DNA of 64,000 bases from Ruixingdingia sedimenti (lineage in GTDB: Bacteria > Pseudomonadota > Alphaproteobacteria > Rhodobacterales > Rhodobacteraceae): assembly GCF_031432425.1 (NCBI RefSeq), contig NZ_JAVKPH010000010.1, forward strand, positions 1-64,000, read 5' to 3'. The notes below the pieces were generated by a model that saw only the letters and a list, made by a program, of their open reading frames with translations, searched no databases and was not told the DNA's origin. This document shows, in pieces, positions 26,560-35,017 of this stretch. Numbering within the stretch: position 1 is the stretch's first letter; each line of letters starts with the position of its first letter. The position numbers and the translations under genes were made by a program.

Positions 26560-27888
26560 ATGTCTGGAATTCCGCACGACCATTACGAGCCCAAGTCCGG
26601 CTTCGAGAAGTGGCTGCACGCGCGCCTGCCGATCGCCTCGCTGGCCTATGACACGCTGATGATCCCCACCCCCAAGAACCTCAACTGGATGTGGATCTGG
26701 GGCATCATCCTCGCCTTCTGCCTTGCGTTGCAGATCGTCACCGGCATCGTGCTGGTGATGCACTACACGCCGCATGTCGATCTGGCCTTCGCCAGCGTCG
26801 AACATATCATGCGCGACGTGAACGGCGGGCACATGCTGCGCTATCTGCACGCCAACGGCGCCTCGCTGTTCTTCGTCGCCGTCTACATGCACATCTTCCG
26901 CGGGCTCTACTACGGGTCGTACAAGACCCCGCGCGAGGTGGTGTGGATCATCGGCATGCTGATCTACCTCGCCATGATGGCGACCGCGTTCATGGGCTAT
27001 GTGCTGCCCTGGGGGCAGATGTCGTTCTGGGGCGCCACCGTGATCACCGGCCTTTTCGGCGCGATCCCGGGCGTGGGTCCGACGATCCAGGAATGGCTTC
27101 TGGGCGGGCCGGCGGTCGACAACGCGACGCTCAACCGCTTCTTCTCGCTGCACTATCTGCTGCCCTTCGTGATCGCCGCGCTGGTGGCGCTGCACATCTG
27201 GGCCTTCCACAATGTCGGCAACGGCAACCCCACCGGGGTCGAGGTGCGCCGCACCTCCAAGGAAGTGGCGGAAAAGGACACCGTGCCGTTCTGGCCCTTC
27301 TACGTGGTCAAGGACCTGTTCGCGCTCGGCGTCGTGCTGATCGTGTTCTTCGCCATCGTCGGCTTCATGCCGAACTACCTGGGCCACCCCGACAACTATC
27401 TGGAGGCGAACCCGCTGGTGACGCCGGCCCATATCGTGCCGGAATGGTACTTCCTGCCCTTCTATGCGATCCTGCGCGCCTTCACCGGCGATGTCTGGGT
27501 GGTGCAGCTGGTGCAGTTCGTCACCTTCGGCATCGTGGACGCCAAGTTCTTCGGCGTGCTGGCGATGTTCGGCGCGATCGCGGTGCTGGCGCTGGCGCCG
27601 TGGCTCGACACCTCTTCGGTGCGTTCGGGCCGGTTCCGGCCGATGTTCAAGTGGTGGTTCTGGCTGCTGGCCATCGACTTCATGGTGCTGATGTGGGTGG
27701 GCGCGATGCCGGCCGAAGGGATCTACACCTGGATCAGCCTGATCGCCGCGACCTACTGGTTCGCCTATTTCCTGATCGTCCTGCCGCTTCTGGGGGTGAT
27801 CGAGAAGCCGCTGCCGGCGCCCGCGACGATCGAAGAGGACTTCAACGCCCACTACGGTCCGGCCGCCAAGGCCACCGCGGCCGAGTGA
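26560..27888 (+). CDS. petB: Cytochrome bc1 cytochrome b subunit
   Basis: Cytochrome b of 442 residues, the membrane core with the Qo and Qi quinone sites. Eight transmembrane helices are visible. Heme ligands lie on helices B and D (HANGASLFFVAVYMHIFRGLYYG; SLHYLLPFVIAALVALHIWAFH). The Qo-site motif is the usual PEWY (IVPEWYFLPFYAILR). The bacterial-type extension at the C-terminus is present. It starts 11 bases after petA. Confidence 0.98.
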   Translation: MSGIPHDHYEPKSGFEKWLHARLPIASLAYDTLMIPTPKNLNWMWIWGIILAFCLALQIVTGIVLVMHYTPHVDLAFASVEHIMRDVNGGHMLRYLHANGASLFFVAVYMHIFRGLYYGSYKTPREVVWIIGMLIYLAMMATAFMGYVLPWGQMSFWGATVITGLFGAIPGVGPTIQEWLLGGPAVDNATLNRFFSLHYLLPFVIAALVALHIWAFHNVGNGNPTGVEVRRTSKEVAEKDTVPFWPFYVVKDLFALGVVLIVFFAIVGFMPNYLGHPDNYLEANPLVTPAHIVPEWYFLPFYAILRAFTGDVWVVQLVQFVTFGIVDAKFFGVLAMFGAIAVLALAPWLDTSSVRSGRFRPMFKWWFWLLAIDFMVLMWVGAMPAEGIYTWISLIAATYWFAYFLIVLPLLGVIEKPLPAPATIEEDFNAHYGPAAKATAAE

Positions 27889-27905
27889 CGGAAAGGATGC
27901 CACCG

Positions 27906-28697
27906 ATGATCCGCAAGCTTTCCCTTTCGGCGCTGACGGCGCTGGCCCTTTCCACCGGCGGCGCGCTTGCCGCCGGGGGCGAGTCGCATATCGAGGACTT
28001 CGCCTTCTCGTTCGAGGGCCCCTTCGGCAAGTTCGACCAGATGCAGCTGCAACGCGGCCTTCAGGTCTATACCGAGGTCTGTTCGGCCTGCCACGGGCTG
28101 CGCTATGTGCCGCTGCGCACCCTGGCCGACGAGGGCGGCCCGCAGCTGCCCGAGGATCAGGTCCGCGCCTATGCCGCGAACCTGTCGATCTACGACCCCG
28201 AACTGGACGAGGACCGCCCGCGCAAGGCGACCGACCATTTCCCCGAATCCGGGCTGGACAACGCGCCCGACCTCAGCCTGATGGCCAAGTCGCGCGCCGG
28301 GTTCCACGGGCCGCAGGGCCTGGGGATCAACCAGTTCCTCAACGGTATCGGCGGGCCGGAATACATCGCCTCGATCCTCAACGGCTATACCGGCGAGGAA
28401 AAGGAAGAGGCCGGGACCACCTATTACGAAAACACCGCCTTCCCCGGCGGCTGGATCGCGATGGCCCCGCCGCTGTCGGACGGGCATGTCGAATATGCCG
28501 ACGGCCATGACAACACCGTCCAGGCCATGTCGCAGGATGTCGCCGCCTTCCTGATGTGGACGGCGGAACCCAAGATGATGGCGCGCAAGCAGGCGGGCCT
28601 GACGGCGGTGATCTTCCTCACCGTGCTGACCGTCCTGCTGTACCTGACCAACAAGCGGTTGTGGGCGGGCCTCAAGGGCAAGAAGAAACACGCCTGA
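27906..28697 (+). CDS. petC: Cytochrome bc1 cytochrome c1 subunit
   Basis: Membrane-anchored cytochrome c1 (263 residues), the electron donor to cytochrome c. A cleavable signal peptide covers about residues 1-21 (ALTALALSTGGALA). The heme is attached at CSACHGLRY (about 56-64). The axial Met lies in GGWIAMAPPLS. The C-terminal helix LTAVIFLTVLTVLLYLTNKRLW anchors it. Of two nearby ATGs (27897 and 27906) the second has better spacing from GGAAAGG. A strong terminator follows. Confidence 0.97.
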   Translation: MIRKLSLSALTALALSTGGALAAGGESHIEDFAFSFEGPFGKFDQMQLQRGLQVYTEVCSACHGLRYVPLRTLADEGGPQLPEDQVRAYAANLSIYDPELDEDRPRKATDHFPESGLDNAPDLSLMAKSRAGFHGPQGLGINQFLNGIGGPEYIASILNGYTGEEKEEAGTTYYENTAFPGGWIAMAPPLSDGHVEYADGHDNTVQAMSQDVAAFLMWTAEPKMMARKQAGLTAVIFLTVLTVLLYLTNKRLWAGLKGKKKHA

Positions 28698-28718
28698 CCC
28701 CACCTGGCAGGCCGACGG

Positions 28719-28746
28719 AACCCCGCCCCTTAGGGCGGGGTTTTTC
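28719..28746 (+). terminator. Intrinsic terminator of petABC
   Basis: An 8-base stem (28721-28728 with 28733-28740, CTTA loop) is followed by TTTTTCTTT. The AA before the stem extends pairing and gives some function in the opposite direction, for the convergent thiQ end at 28752. Confidence 0.92.
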
Positions 28747-28751
28747 TTTGG

Positions 28752-29447
28752 TCAAAGTCCCAGATAGTCGCGCAGCGCCGGGGGCGGGTCGGCGAACAGG
28801 GCCGCCGTTTCGACGGGCGGATGCGCCACCCCGCGCTCGACCAGCACCGTCAGGGGGGCGAAGCGGCGCGCATCCGCGGGGTCGTGCGTGACCATCAGCA
28901 CCAGCGCGCCGGTCTCGTCGGCGATCTCCTCGACCAGCGCCAGCATTTCCGCCTTGAGCCCGGGGCCGAGCGCGGCGAAGGGTTCGTCCAGCAGCAGCGT
29001 AGGCCGCGCGCGCAGCAGCACCCGCGCCAGCGCCGCCCGGCCCTGTTCGCCCCCCGACAGCTGCCCCGGCCGCGCATCCTCGCGCCCGGCCAGCCCGACC
29101 CGGGCCAGCACCTGCGCCACACGGGCATGGTCGCCGGCCGTCAGCCGCAGGGCGGGCGACAGGCCCAGACCCACGTTCTGCGCCAGCGTCAGGTGGGGAA
29201 ACAGGTTCTGGTCCTGAAACAGGATCGACAGCGGCCTGTCGCCCGGCGCCAGCGGCCCGAGGTCGCGCCCCTGCCACGTCACCCGGCCCGCCGCGGCCGG
29301 CAGGAACCCCGCGATCGCCAGCAGCAGCGTGGATTTCCCCGCCCCCGAAGGCCCGATCACCGCCACCCGCGCGCCCGCGGGCACCGGCCAGTCCGCGGTC
29401 AGGGCGAAATCGCCCGCGCCGACCCGCAACCCTTCAAGCCCCAGCAT
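28752..29447 (-). CDS. thiQ: Thiamine ABC transporter ATP-binding protein
   Basis: ABC ATPase of 231 residues with Walker A GPSGAGKST (about 31-39), Q-loop LFQDQNLFPHLT, signature LSGGEQGRAALARVLL, Walker B TLLLDEPFAALG and switch His in MVTHDPADA. It powers thiamine/TPP import with ThiB and ThiP. The start lies 14 bases inside the end of thiP. The assignment as thiQ rests on gene order and the TPP riboswitch ahead of the operon. Confidence 0.95.
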   Translation of the reverse strand: MLGLEGLRVGAGDFALTADWPVPAGARVAVIGPSGAGKSTLLLAIAGFLPAAAGRVTWQGRDLGPLAPGDRPLSILFQDQNLFPHLTLAQNVGLGLSPALRLTAGDHARVAQVLARVGLAGREDARPGQLSGGEQGRAALARVLLRARPTLLLDEPFAALGPGLKAEMLALVEEIADETGALVLMVTHDPADARRFAPLTVLVERGVAHPPVETAALFADPPPALRDYLGL

Positions 29448-30996
29448 CGTCCCGCCCCCCGCCGCGATCCATGACCCAGAACAGCCCGAACGACGCCGCC
29501 AGCAGCAGCACCGCCGCGGCCTCTGCCGCCTCTGTCCTGAAGGCGCCCATCAGCCGCCAGACCTGCATCGGCAGCGTCGCGTTGCCTTCGCCCGCGAACA
29601 GCGCGATCACGCCCAGATCCCCCATCGCCAGCGCCGCCGCCACCCCGCCGGCAAAGCCCAGGGGGCGGCGCAGCCGGGGCAGCGTCACCAGCCGCAGCCG
29701 CGCCCATCCCCCGATCCCGAGCGATTCCGCCAGCCGCATCTGCGTCGCCTCGACCTCGCGCAGGGCGGGCAGGATCAGGCGCAGGGCAAAGGGCAGCGCC
29801 ATGGCGGCATTGACCAGCACGGTGACGGGCAGCGCCACCGTTTCCGGCGCGGCAAAGGGCAGGACGGCGATGAACAGCCCCGCCCCCAGCACCAGCGACG
29901 ACGCGGCAAGCGGCAGCATCCCCGCCAGTTCCGCCAGCCGCCCGGCCACGCCGCCCCGCACCGCCAGCTGGCCGAGCGCCAGCGCCCCCGCCAGCACCAG
30001 CGCAGCAGACACCAGCGCCATGACGACCGACCGCCCCGCCGCGGCCCAGACCGGCGCGGGTAGGGCCGCCAGACCGGGCAGGCCGCGCAGGATCACCGCC
30101 AAGAGCGGCGCGAACAGAAAGGCCGCGGCCAGCGCGATCACCGCCCCGTCCAGCAGCCGCAGCCCCCACCGGCCCGCATCCCACCGCTGCACCGCCCGGT
30201 CCAGCCCGCCGCCGAAACCCGCAGGCACCGCCACCCGCGCCGCCAGCAGCACCGCGCCTGCGCACAGCGCGAACTGCACCGCCGCCAGCGCGGCGGCGCG
30301 GGACAGATCGAACTCGAACCGCACGGCCTGATAGATCGCGACCTCGACCGTGGTGGCCCGGGGCCCCCCGCCCAGGATCAGCGCGGCGGCAAAGCTCGCC
30401 AGACAGATCAGGAACACCGCCAGCGCCGCGCCCGGCAGCACCTCGCGCAGCATCGGCCGTTCCAGATGCCGCGCGACCTCTGCCGGGCCGAATCCCAATG
30501 CGGCGGCGGTGCGGAACCGTTCGGCCGGGATCGCCTGCCAGCCCTGCAACACCATGCGGACCGCCAGCGGCAGGTTCAGGAACACATGCGCCAGCACCAC
30601 GCCATGCAGGCCATAGACCTGCACCGGCGGCAGGCCCACCGCGGCCAGCCCCGCGTTCAGCACGCCCCCCCGGCCGAAAATCGCCAGCAGGCCCAGCACC
30701 GCCACGATCACCGGCATCAGGAAGGGCGCGCCGAGCGCCGCGATCAGCAGCCGCCGCCCGGCGAACCGCCGCCGCGCCAGCGCCCGGGCCACCGGCACCG
30801 CCAGCACGACGGAAATCGCCGCCGACAACGCCGCCTGCACCAGCGTGAACCGCACCGCCGCCCAATCCGGCCCCGTCAGCCGCATGCCCCCCGCATGCGC
30901 CAGCACCACCCCGAGCGTGCCGAGCATCAGCGCCGCCAGCACCAGCCCCGCAACGGCGCCGGGCAGGCCCCTCACCGCGACAGCGCCGCGCGCCAT
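29434..30996 (-). CDS. thiP: Thiamine/TPP ABC transporter permease
   Basis: Fused permease of about 520 residues with two homologous six-helix halves, each with its EAA-type loop (FRTAAALGFGPAEVARHLERP and MRLAESLGIGGWARLRLVTLPRL), the contact sites for ThiQ. The inner-membrane channel imports thiamine delivered by ThiB. The ATG at 30996 overlaps thiB by 25 bases. A GTG at 30975 overlapping the thiB stop as GTGA is an equally attractive coupled start (513 residues). Confidence 0.94.
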   Translation of the reverse strand: MARGAVAVRGLPGAVAGLVLAALMLGTLGVVLAHAGGMRLTGPDWAAVRFTLVQAALSAAISVVLAVPVARALARRRFAGRRLLIAALGAPFLMPVIVAVLGLLAIFGRGGVLNAGLAAVGLPPVQVYGLHGVVLAHVFLNLPLAVRMVLQGWQAIPAERFRTAAALGFGPAEVARHLERPMLREVLPGAALAVFLICLASFAAALILGGGPRATTVEVAIYQAVRFEFDLSRAAALAAVQFALCAGAVLLAARVAVPAGFGGGLDRAVQRWDAGRWGLRLLDGAVIALAAAFLFAPLLAVILRGLPGLAALPAPVWAAAGRSVVMALVSAALVLAGALALGQLAVRGGVAGRLAELAGMLPLAASSLVLGAGLFIAVLPFAAPETVALPVTVLVNAAMALPFALRLILPALREVEATQMRLAESLGIGGWARLRLVTLPRLRRPLGFAGGVAAALAMGDLGVIALFAGEGNATLPMQVWRLMGAFRTEAAEAAAVLLLAASFGLFWVMDRGGGRDDAGA

Positions 30997-31970
30997 TCCT
31001 CCAGCGCCGGGGCGCGAAGCGCCTCGGCCTCTGCCGGGGGCAGGAACAGGGTGGCTTCGGGGCGCGGCAGGGTGTCGAACCCTGCGGGCAGGCCCCCGGC
31101 GGGGGTACGGGCGGGATACATCCAGTTGGTTTCCGGGATCGCGGCCTGGAAGGCGTCGGACAGCACGAATTGCATGAACCGCCGCGCCAGTTCGGGCTGC
31201 GGCGCATTCGCCAGCAGGCCCGCGACCTCGACCTGCACATAATGGCCCTCGGCAAAGGGCGCGGCGGCCTTGCTGTCGTCGCCCTCGGCGATCAGATGAT
31301 AGGCGGGCGAGGTGGTGTAGGACAGCACCATATCGGCCTCGCCCTTCAGGAACAGGTCGTAGGATTCCGACCAGCCGGGGGTGACGGTCAGGATGTTGTC
31401 CGACAGCCCGCGCCAGATCTCGGCCGCCCGGTCGCCATAGGCCGCCCGGACCCACATCAGCAGGCCCAGCCCGGGGGTGGACGACCGCGGATCCTGGATC
31501 ACCACCTTGAGGCCGGACGCCGCCAGCGCCTCGAAACTTTCCGGCGGGTCGGGCAGGCGGGTGCGGTCGTGGACGAAACCGAACCAGCCCCAGTCGAAGG
31601 GCAGAAACAGCGGGTCGGCCCAGCCCACCGGCAGGTCGGTCGGCGCATCGACGCCATGGGGCGCGAACAGCCCCGTCGCCCCCGCCGCCGCGACCAGATT
31701 CGTATCCAGCCCCAGCACCACATCCGCCGTGCTGCGCGCGCCTTCCAGCCGCAGCCGCGCCAGCAGCGCCGCCCCGTCGCCCGCACCGATCAGCCGCAGG
31801 TCGCAGCCGCATTCGGCCTCGAACGCGGCCTCGATCGCCGGGCCGGGGCCCCAGTCGGACACGAAGCTGTCATAGGTCAGCACGGTCAGCACCGGGGTCT
31901 GCGCGGCGGCCACCGCCGCCATCAGCGAAACCCCCGCGGCAAGGCCGGTAGAAAGAATAGGGCGGTACAT
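30972..31970 (-). CDS. thiB: Thiamine-binding periplasmic protein
   Basis: Substrate-binding protein of 332 residues for thiamine, TMP or TPP. The signal peptide spans residues 1-22 (TGLAAGVSLMAAVAAAQ). The mature part has LTVLTYDSFVSDWGPG, DVVLGLDTNL, PFDWGWFGFVHDRTRL, DPRSSTPGLGLLMWV and ETNWMYPA, all typical of ThiB. Start 31970 was preferred because GGAGG lies 6 bases upstream, whereas for the ATG at 31976 it would be adjacent. It is the first gene after the TPP riboswitch. Confidence 0.95.
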   Translation of the reverse strand: MYRPILSTGLAAGVSLMAAVAAAQTPVLTVLTYDSFVSDWGPGPAIEAAFEAECGCDLRLIGAGDGAALLARLRLEGARSTADVVLGLDTNLVAAAGATGLFAPHGVDAPTDLPVGWADPLFLPFDWGWFGFVHDRTRLPDPPESFEALAASGLKVVIQDPRSSTPGLGLLMWVRAAYGDRAAEIWRGLSDNILTVTPGWSESYDLFLKGEADMVLSYTTSPAYHLIAEGDDSKAAAPFAEGHYVQVEVAGLLANAPQPELARRFMQFVLSDAFQAAIPETNWMYPARTPAGGLPAGFDTLPRPEATLFLPPAEAEALRAPALEEWRAALSR

Positions 31971-32014
31971 CGGCATCCTCCACAAGCGACGGCGGGCCGG
32001 GGTGAGGATCAACC

Positions 32015-32097
32015 TGCGCCTTCCCTCCGCCGGTTCTAACCGGATCAGGTTCAACGGGTTCGCCTGCGCGTCTCAGCCCCCAAGGGCACCCCGAGCC
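32015..32097 (-). promoter_or_regulatory. TPP riboswitch (THI element)
   Basis: Read on the minus strand, the sequence has the thi-box order: CTCGGGGTGCCC, GGCTGAGACG (near 32073), then GAACCTGATCCGGTTAGAAC and GGCGGAGGGAA. These are the conserved pyrimidine- and pyrophosphate-sensor segments. It lies about 45 bases before thiB. TPP binding should shut off thiBPQ; with little room and no obvious terminator hairpin, control of translation initiation near the GGAGG of thiB is the likelier mode. Confidence 0.95.
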
Positions 32098-32251
32098 GCC
32101 CCAGCATAGCGCGCCCCGCAGCCACCGCAAGCACCCGCCCGCAGCAGGGAGACTTTCGCGCCGATGGCCCGCCCTTCGCCTGTTCCGCCGGAATCCGGTT
32201 TATTCCGCCCGCCCACTGGCCTAAAGCTGCATCCGCAACCGGGAGGTCAAC

Positions 32252-33352
32252 ATGAGCTTCAACACCTTCGGCCATCTCTTCCGCGTCACCACCTGGGGCG
32301 AAAGCCATGGGCCCGCGCTCGGCGCCACGGTGGACGGCTGCCCCCCCGGCATCGCGCTGACGGAAGCCGACATCCAGCCCTGGCTCGACCGGCGCAAACC
32401 GGGGCAGAACCGCTACACCACCCAGCGGCGCGAGGAGGACGCGGTGCGCATCCTGTCGGGCACGTTCGAGGGGCGGACGACCGGCACCCCGATCCAGCTG
32501 ATGATCGAGAACACCGACCAGCGGTCCAAGGATTATGGCGAGATCGCGCAGGCGTTCCGCCCCGGCCATGCCGACATCGCCTATCACCAGAAATACGGGC
32601 TGCGCGACCATCGCGGCGGCGGGCGGTCCAGCGCGCGGGAAACCGCGGCGCGGGTGGCGGCGGGGGGTGTCGCGCGGACGGCGCTGGCGGCGCTGGCGCC
32701 GGGTCTGGCGATCACCGGCTATATGGTGCAGATGGGTGCGCGCGCCATCGACCGCGCGCGGTTCGATCCGGCAGAGGTGGGGCGCAACCCCTTCTGGTGC
32801 CCCGATCCCGGCACGGCAGCGGCTTGGGCCGAGGACCTCGACGCGCTGCGCAAATCCGGCAATTCGGTCGGCGCGGTGGTCGAGGTGGTGGCGACGGGCG
32901 TGCCCCCGGGGTTGGGGGCGCCGATCTACGGCAAGCTCGATGCCGATCTGGCGGCGGCGATGATGTCGATCAACGCGGTCAAGGGGGTCGAGATCGGCGA
33001 GGGCATGGCCGCCGCCGCCCTGACCGGCGTGGACAACGCCGACGAGATCCGTTTGGGCCCGGACGGGCCGGAATATGCGACGAACCACGCGGGCGGCATT
33101 CTGGGCGGGATCTCGACCGGCCAGCCGGTGGTGGTGCGTTTCGCGGTCAAGCCCACGTCCTCGATCCTCACCCCCCGGCGGACGATCAACGTGAAGGGCG
33201 AGGCGGTGGATCTGGTGACGAAGGGCCGCCACGACCCCTGCGTCGGCATCCGCGCCGTGCCGGTGGCCGAGGCGATGATGGCCTGCGTGCTGCTGGACCA
33301 CCTGCTGCGCGACCGCGGGCAGACGGGGGGCGTGCGGGGGCGGATCGGCTAA
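32252..33352 (+). CDS. aroC: Chorismate synthase
   Basis: FMN-dependent enzyme of 366 residues that makes chorismate from EPSP, the last common step of aromatic synthesis. All three family signatures are visible: GESHGPALGATVDGCPPG at the N-terminus, the AYHQKYGLRDHRGGGRSSARETAARVA-type region at about 108-134, and RFAVKPTSSILTPRRTI...KGRHDPCVGIRAVPVAEAM near the C-terminus. The ATG is preceded by GGGAGG. The gap upstream (32098-32251) holds its promoter, divergent from thiBPQ. Confidence 0.97.
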   Translation: MSFNTFGHLFRVTTWGESHGPALGATVDGCPPGIALTEADIQPWLDRRKPGQNRYTTQRREEDAVRILSGTFEGRTTGTPIQLMIENTDQRSKDYGEIAQAFRPGHADIAYHQKYGLRDHRGGGRSSARETAARVAAGGVARTALAALAPGLAITGYMVQMGARAIDRARFDPAEVGRNPFWCPDPGTAAAWAEDLDALRKSGNSVGAVVEVVATGVPPGLGAPIYGKLDADLAAAMMSINAVKGVEIGEGMAAAALTGVDNADEIRLGPDGPEYATNHAGGILGGISTGQPVVVRFAVKPTSSILTPRRTINVKGEAVDLVTKGRHDPCVGIRAVPVAEAMMACVLLDHLLRDRGQTGGVRGRIG

Positions 33353-33360
33353 GCGGCACC

Positions 33361-33582
33361 CGGTAAGGCCGGGCGGGAGAAGGAAACGCACTGCGTTTCC
33401 CCGCCCGTCGCGCGACGGCGCCACTGGAAACGGAGATGCCGGGAACAATCGATAGGCCAGCGCCTGCCCCGGCGGGCGAGTAGCGCCCGCCATGGGCGGG
33501 GCGGGCGCTGGCCGGGGGCTTGGGGCCCCCGGCCGGGGCAACTCTGACCACATCGCGGTGGCGAAGGCACGCGCCTTCGCCA
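33361..33582. repeat. Dense hairpin cluster after aroC
   Basis: The 257-base convergent gap between aroC and the DMT transporter gene (33353-33609) contains no gene but four strong dyads: GGAAACGCA/TGCGTTTCC (33382-33390, 33392-33400); GGCCAGCGCC/GGCGCTGGCC (33455-33464, 33504-33513), inside a longer imperfect 59-base hairpin; CCGGGGGC/GCCCCCGG (33512-33519, 33525-33532); and TGGCGAAGGC/GCCTTCGCCA (33559-33568, 33573-33582, ACGC loop). They differ from the A-D repeat family. Bidirectional termination is plausible. Confidence 0.75.
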
Positions 33583-33609
33583 GCCAGAGCGGGAGGGGAG
33601 AAGAGGCCC

Positions 33610-34494
33610 CTACCCCCGCACCCGCGACAACTGCACCATCAGGATCCCCGCCGCCGCGATCGCCACCCCGGCCAGATCGGCCGGGCCGAGCGGTTCGGCC
33701 AGCACCGCGGCGGCGATCAGCACCCCGAACACCGGGTTGAGGAAGTGGAACGCCGCCGCCCGCACCGCGCCGATGCGGCCCACCAGCACGAACCAGACCC
33801 AGGTCGCCGCCAGCCCCGGCACAAGCGTGGTATAGGCGAAGGCCAGCACCAGTTGCAGGCTCCAGTCCACCACGAAGGGCTCCGCCGCCACGGCGATGCC
33901 CCCCAGGACCGCCGCCCCGACCAGCATCTGCAACCCCACGACCATCAGCAGACCCCCGCCGCCGCCCGAGGCCCCGCGCAGCGCCAGCGTCGCCACCGTC
34001 AGCGCCAGCGCCCCCAGAACGCAAAGCGCGATCCCCAAAGGATCGGCCCCGCCGCCAAGCCGCGTCGCCATCACCACCGCCACCCCGGCGAACCCGGCCA
34101 ACAGGCCCGCGATGCCCATGGGCGGCAGGCGTTCGCGCCAGACCAGCCAGCCCGCCAGCGCGACCATCAGCGGCATGGTCGAGGCGACGATGGCGGCGAC
34201 CGAGGCCGACACCCACTGCATGGCGACGAAGTTCAGCCCCAGATAGACGGCGTTCTGCATCACCCCGAACAGCGCCACCGCCCGCCACTGCGCCCGCCCC
34301 CGCGGCAACCGCTGGCCAAGCGCCAGCGCCAGACCCACCCCGATCAGGCCCGACACCAGAAACCGCAGCGCCAGCGCCGTCAGCGGCGGCGCATCGACCA
34401 CGATCATCCGCGCCGAGGTGAAGGCCGACGACCACATGACCGCGAAGGCCAGCCCGATCAGCACCGCGCCGATGTCGAAACCCCGCCCGCGCAT
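33610..34494 (-). CDS. EamA/DMT-family exporter
   Basis: Second DMT permease in the window, 294 residues from the ATG at 34494, with ten hydrophobic helices in two EamA repeats (GLAFAVMWSSAFTSARMIV opening; PLGIALCVLGALALTVATLAL beginning the second half). The conserved PxxxALRFL-like turn reads PPLTALALRFLVSG. Substrate is unknown; relatives export amino acids such as threonine or cysteine. A TTG further upstream is a poorer start because it lies inside the HU terminator. Confidence 0.88.
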   Translation of the reverse strand: MRGRGFDIGAVLIGLAFAVMWSSAFTSARMIVVDAPPLTALALRFLVSGLIGVGLALALGQRLPRGRAQWRAVALFGVMQNAVYLGLNFVAMQWVSASVAAIVASTMPLMVALAGWLVWRERLPPMGIAGLLAGFAGVAVVMATRLGGGADPLGIALCVLGALALTVATLALRGASGGGGGLLMVVGLQMLVGAAVLGGIAVAAEPFVVDWSLQLVLAFAYTTLVPGLAATWVWFVLVGRIGAVRAAAFHFLNPVFGVLIAAAVLAEPLGPADLAGVAIAAAGILMVQLSRVRG

Positions 34495-34507
34495 CCCCGC
34501 CCCCGTC

Positions 34508-34534
34508 AAAGCAAAAGGCCGCCCGAGGGCGGCC
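34508..34534 (-). terminator. Intrinsic terminator of the HU gene
   Basis: On the minus strand an 8-base stem GGCCGCCC/GGGCGGCC (34534-34517 region, two-base loop) is followed by TTTTGCTTT. It lies 40 bases after the HU stop and directly before the DMT start, separating the two transcripts. Confidence 0.88.
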
Positions 34535-34573
34535 CGGACCGGGGAATACCCCCGGCACCCGCGCGTGGCGCGC

Positions 34574-34861
34574 TCAGGCGTTCACGCTGTCCTTCAGCGC
34601 CTTGGCGGCGGTGATGCGCACCTGGCGGTCGGCCGGCTTGCTGATCGTCTCGCCGGTGGCGGGGTTGCGTACCTGACGTTCGGGGCGGGCGCGGCAGGCG
34701 ATCTTGCCCAGGCCCGGCAGGGTCACGGCGCCGCCGGCGGCGACTTCCTTGGTCACGACAGCGGCCAGCGCATCCAGCGCCGCCGAAGCGGTCTTGCGGT
34801 CGCCCCCCATCGCCTCGGCCAGCGCGGCCACCAGCTGGGTCTTGGTCATCGGTTTGGACAT
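34574..34861 (-). CDS. HU-family DNA-binding protein
   Basis: Small nucleoid protein of 95 residues that bends and compacts DNA as a dimer. The fold pattern is clear: MTKTQLVAALAEAMGGDRKTASAALDAL (helices 1-2), GGAVTLPGLGKIACRARPERQVRNPATGE (beta-arm with the intercalating Pro in RNPATG), and KALKDSVN at the end. The arm sequence is slightly unusual (ACRARPERQ in place of VRxRAARxG) and contains a Cys. The longer upstream frame to 34996 is not HU-like. A short promoter region and a terminator frame it as a single-gene transcript. Confidence 0.94.
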   Translation of the reverse strand: MSKPMTKTQLVAALAEAMGGDRKTASAALDALAAVVTKEVAAGGAVTLPGLGKIACRARPERQVRNPATGETISKPADRQVRITAAKALKDSVNA

Positions 34862-34928
34862 GATCCGTCTCCTCGTGCCTGCCCGTTTTTCCGGGCCCGT
34901 ATGCGCGCCCTTCAAGGGCCGTCGCGCC

Positions 34929-34957
34929 GCTACACAAGTTTTCGGCCAACAAATCAA
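34929..34957 (-). promoter_or_regulatory. Candidate HU promoter
   Basis: The minus strand has TTGATT (34957-34952) and TGTAGC (34934-34929) 17 bases apart in an AT-rich patch of the 156-base gap upstream, about 68 bases before the start codon. The -10 match is weak. Confidence 0.35.
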
Positions 34958-35017
34958 GCCCCATTCCGCAGCATCGGCAGCTTTTCCCCGCGTCACGGGC
35001 CCCTCACACCGGCCCTG

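Noticed and set aside
32051..34558. Long minus-strand frame (835 codons) across aroC and the DMT transporter gene
   Set aside because: Shadow of aroC; the only sensible part overlaps the transporter, which is read in another frame with intact EamA helices.
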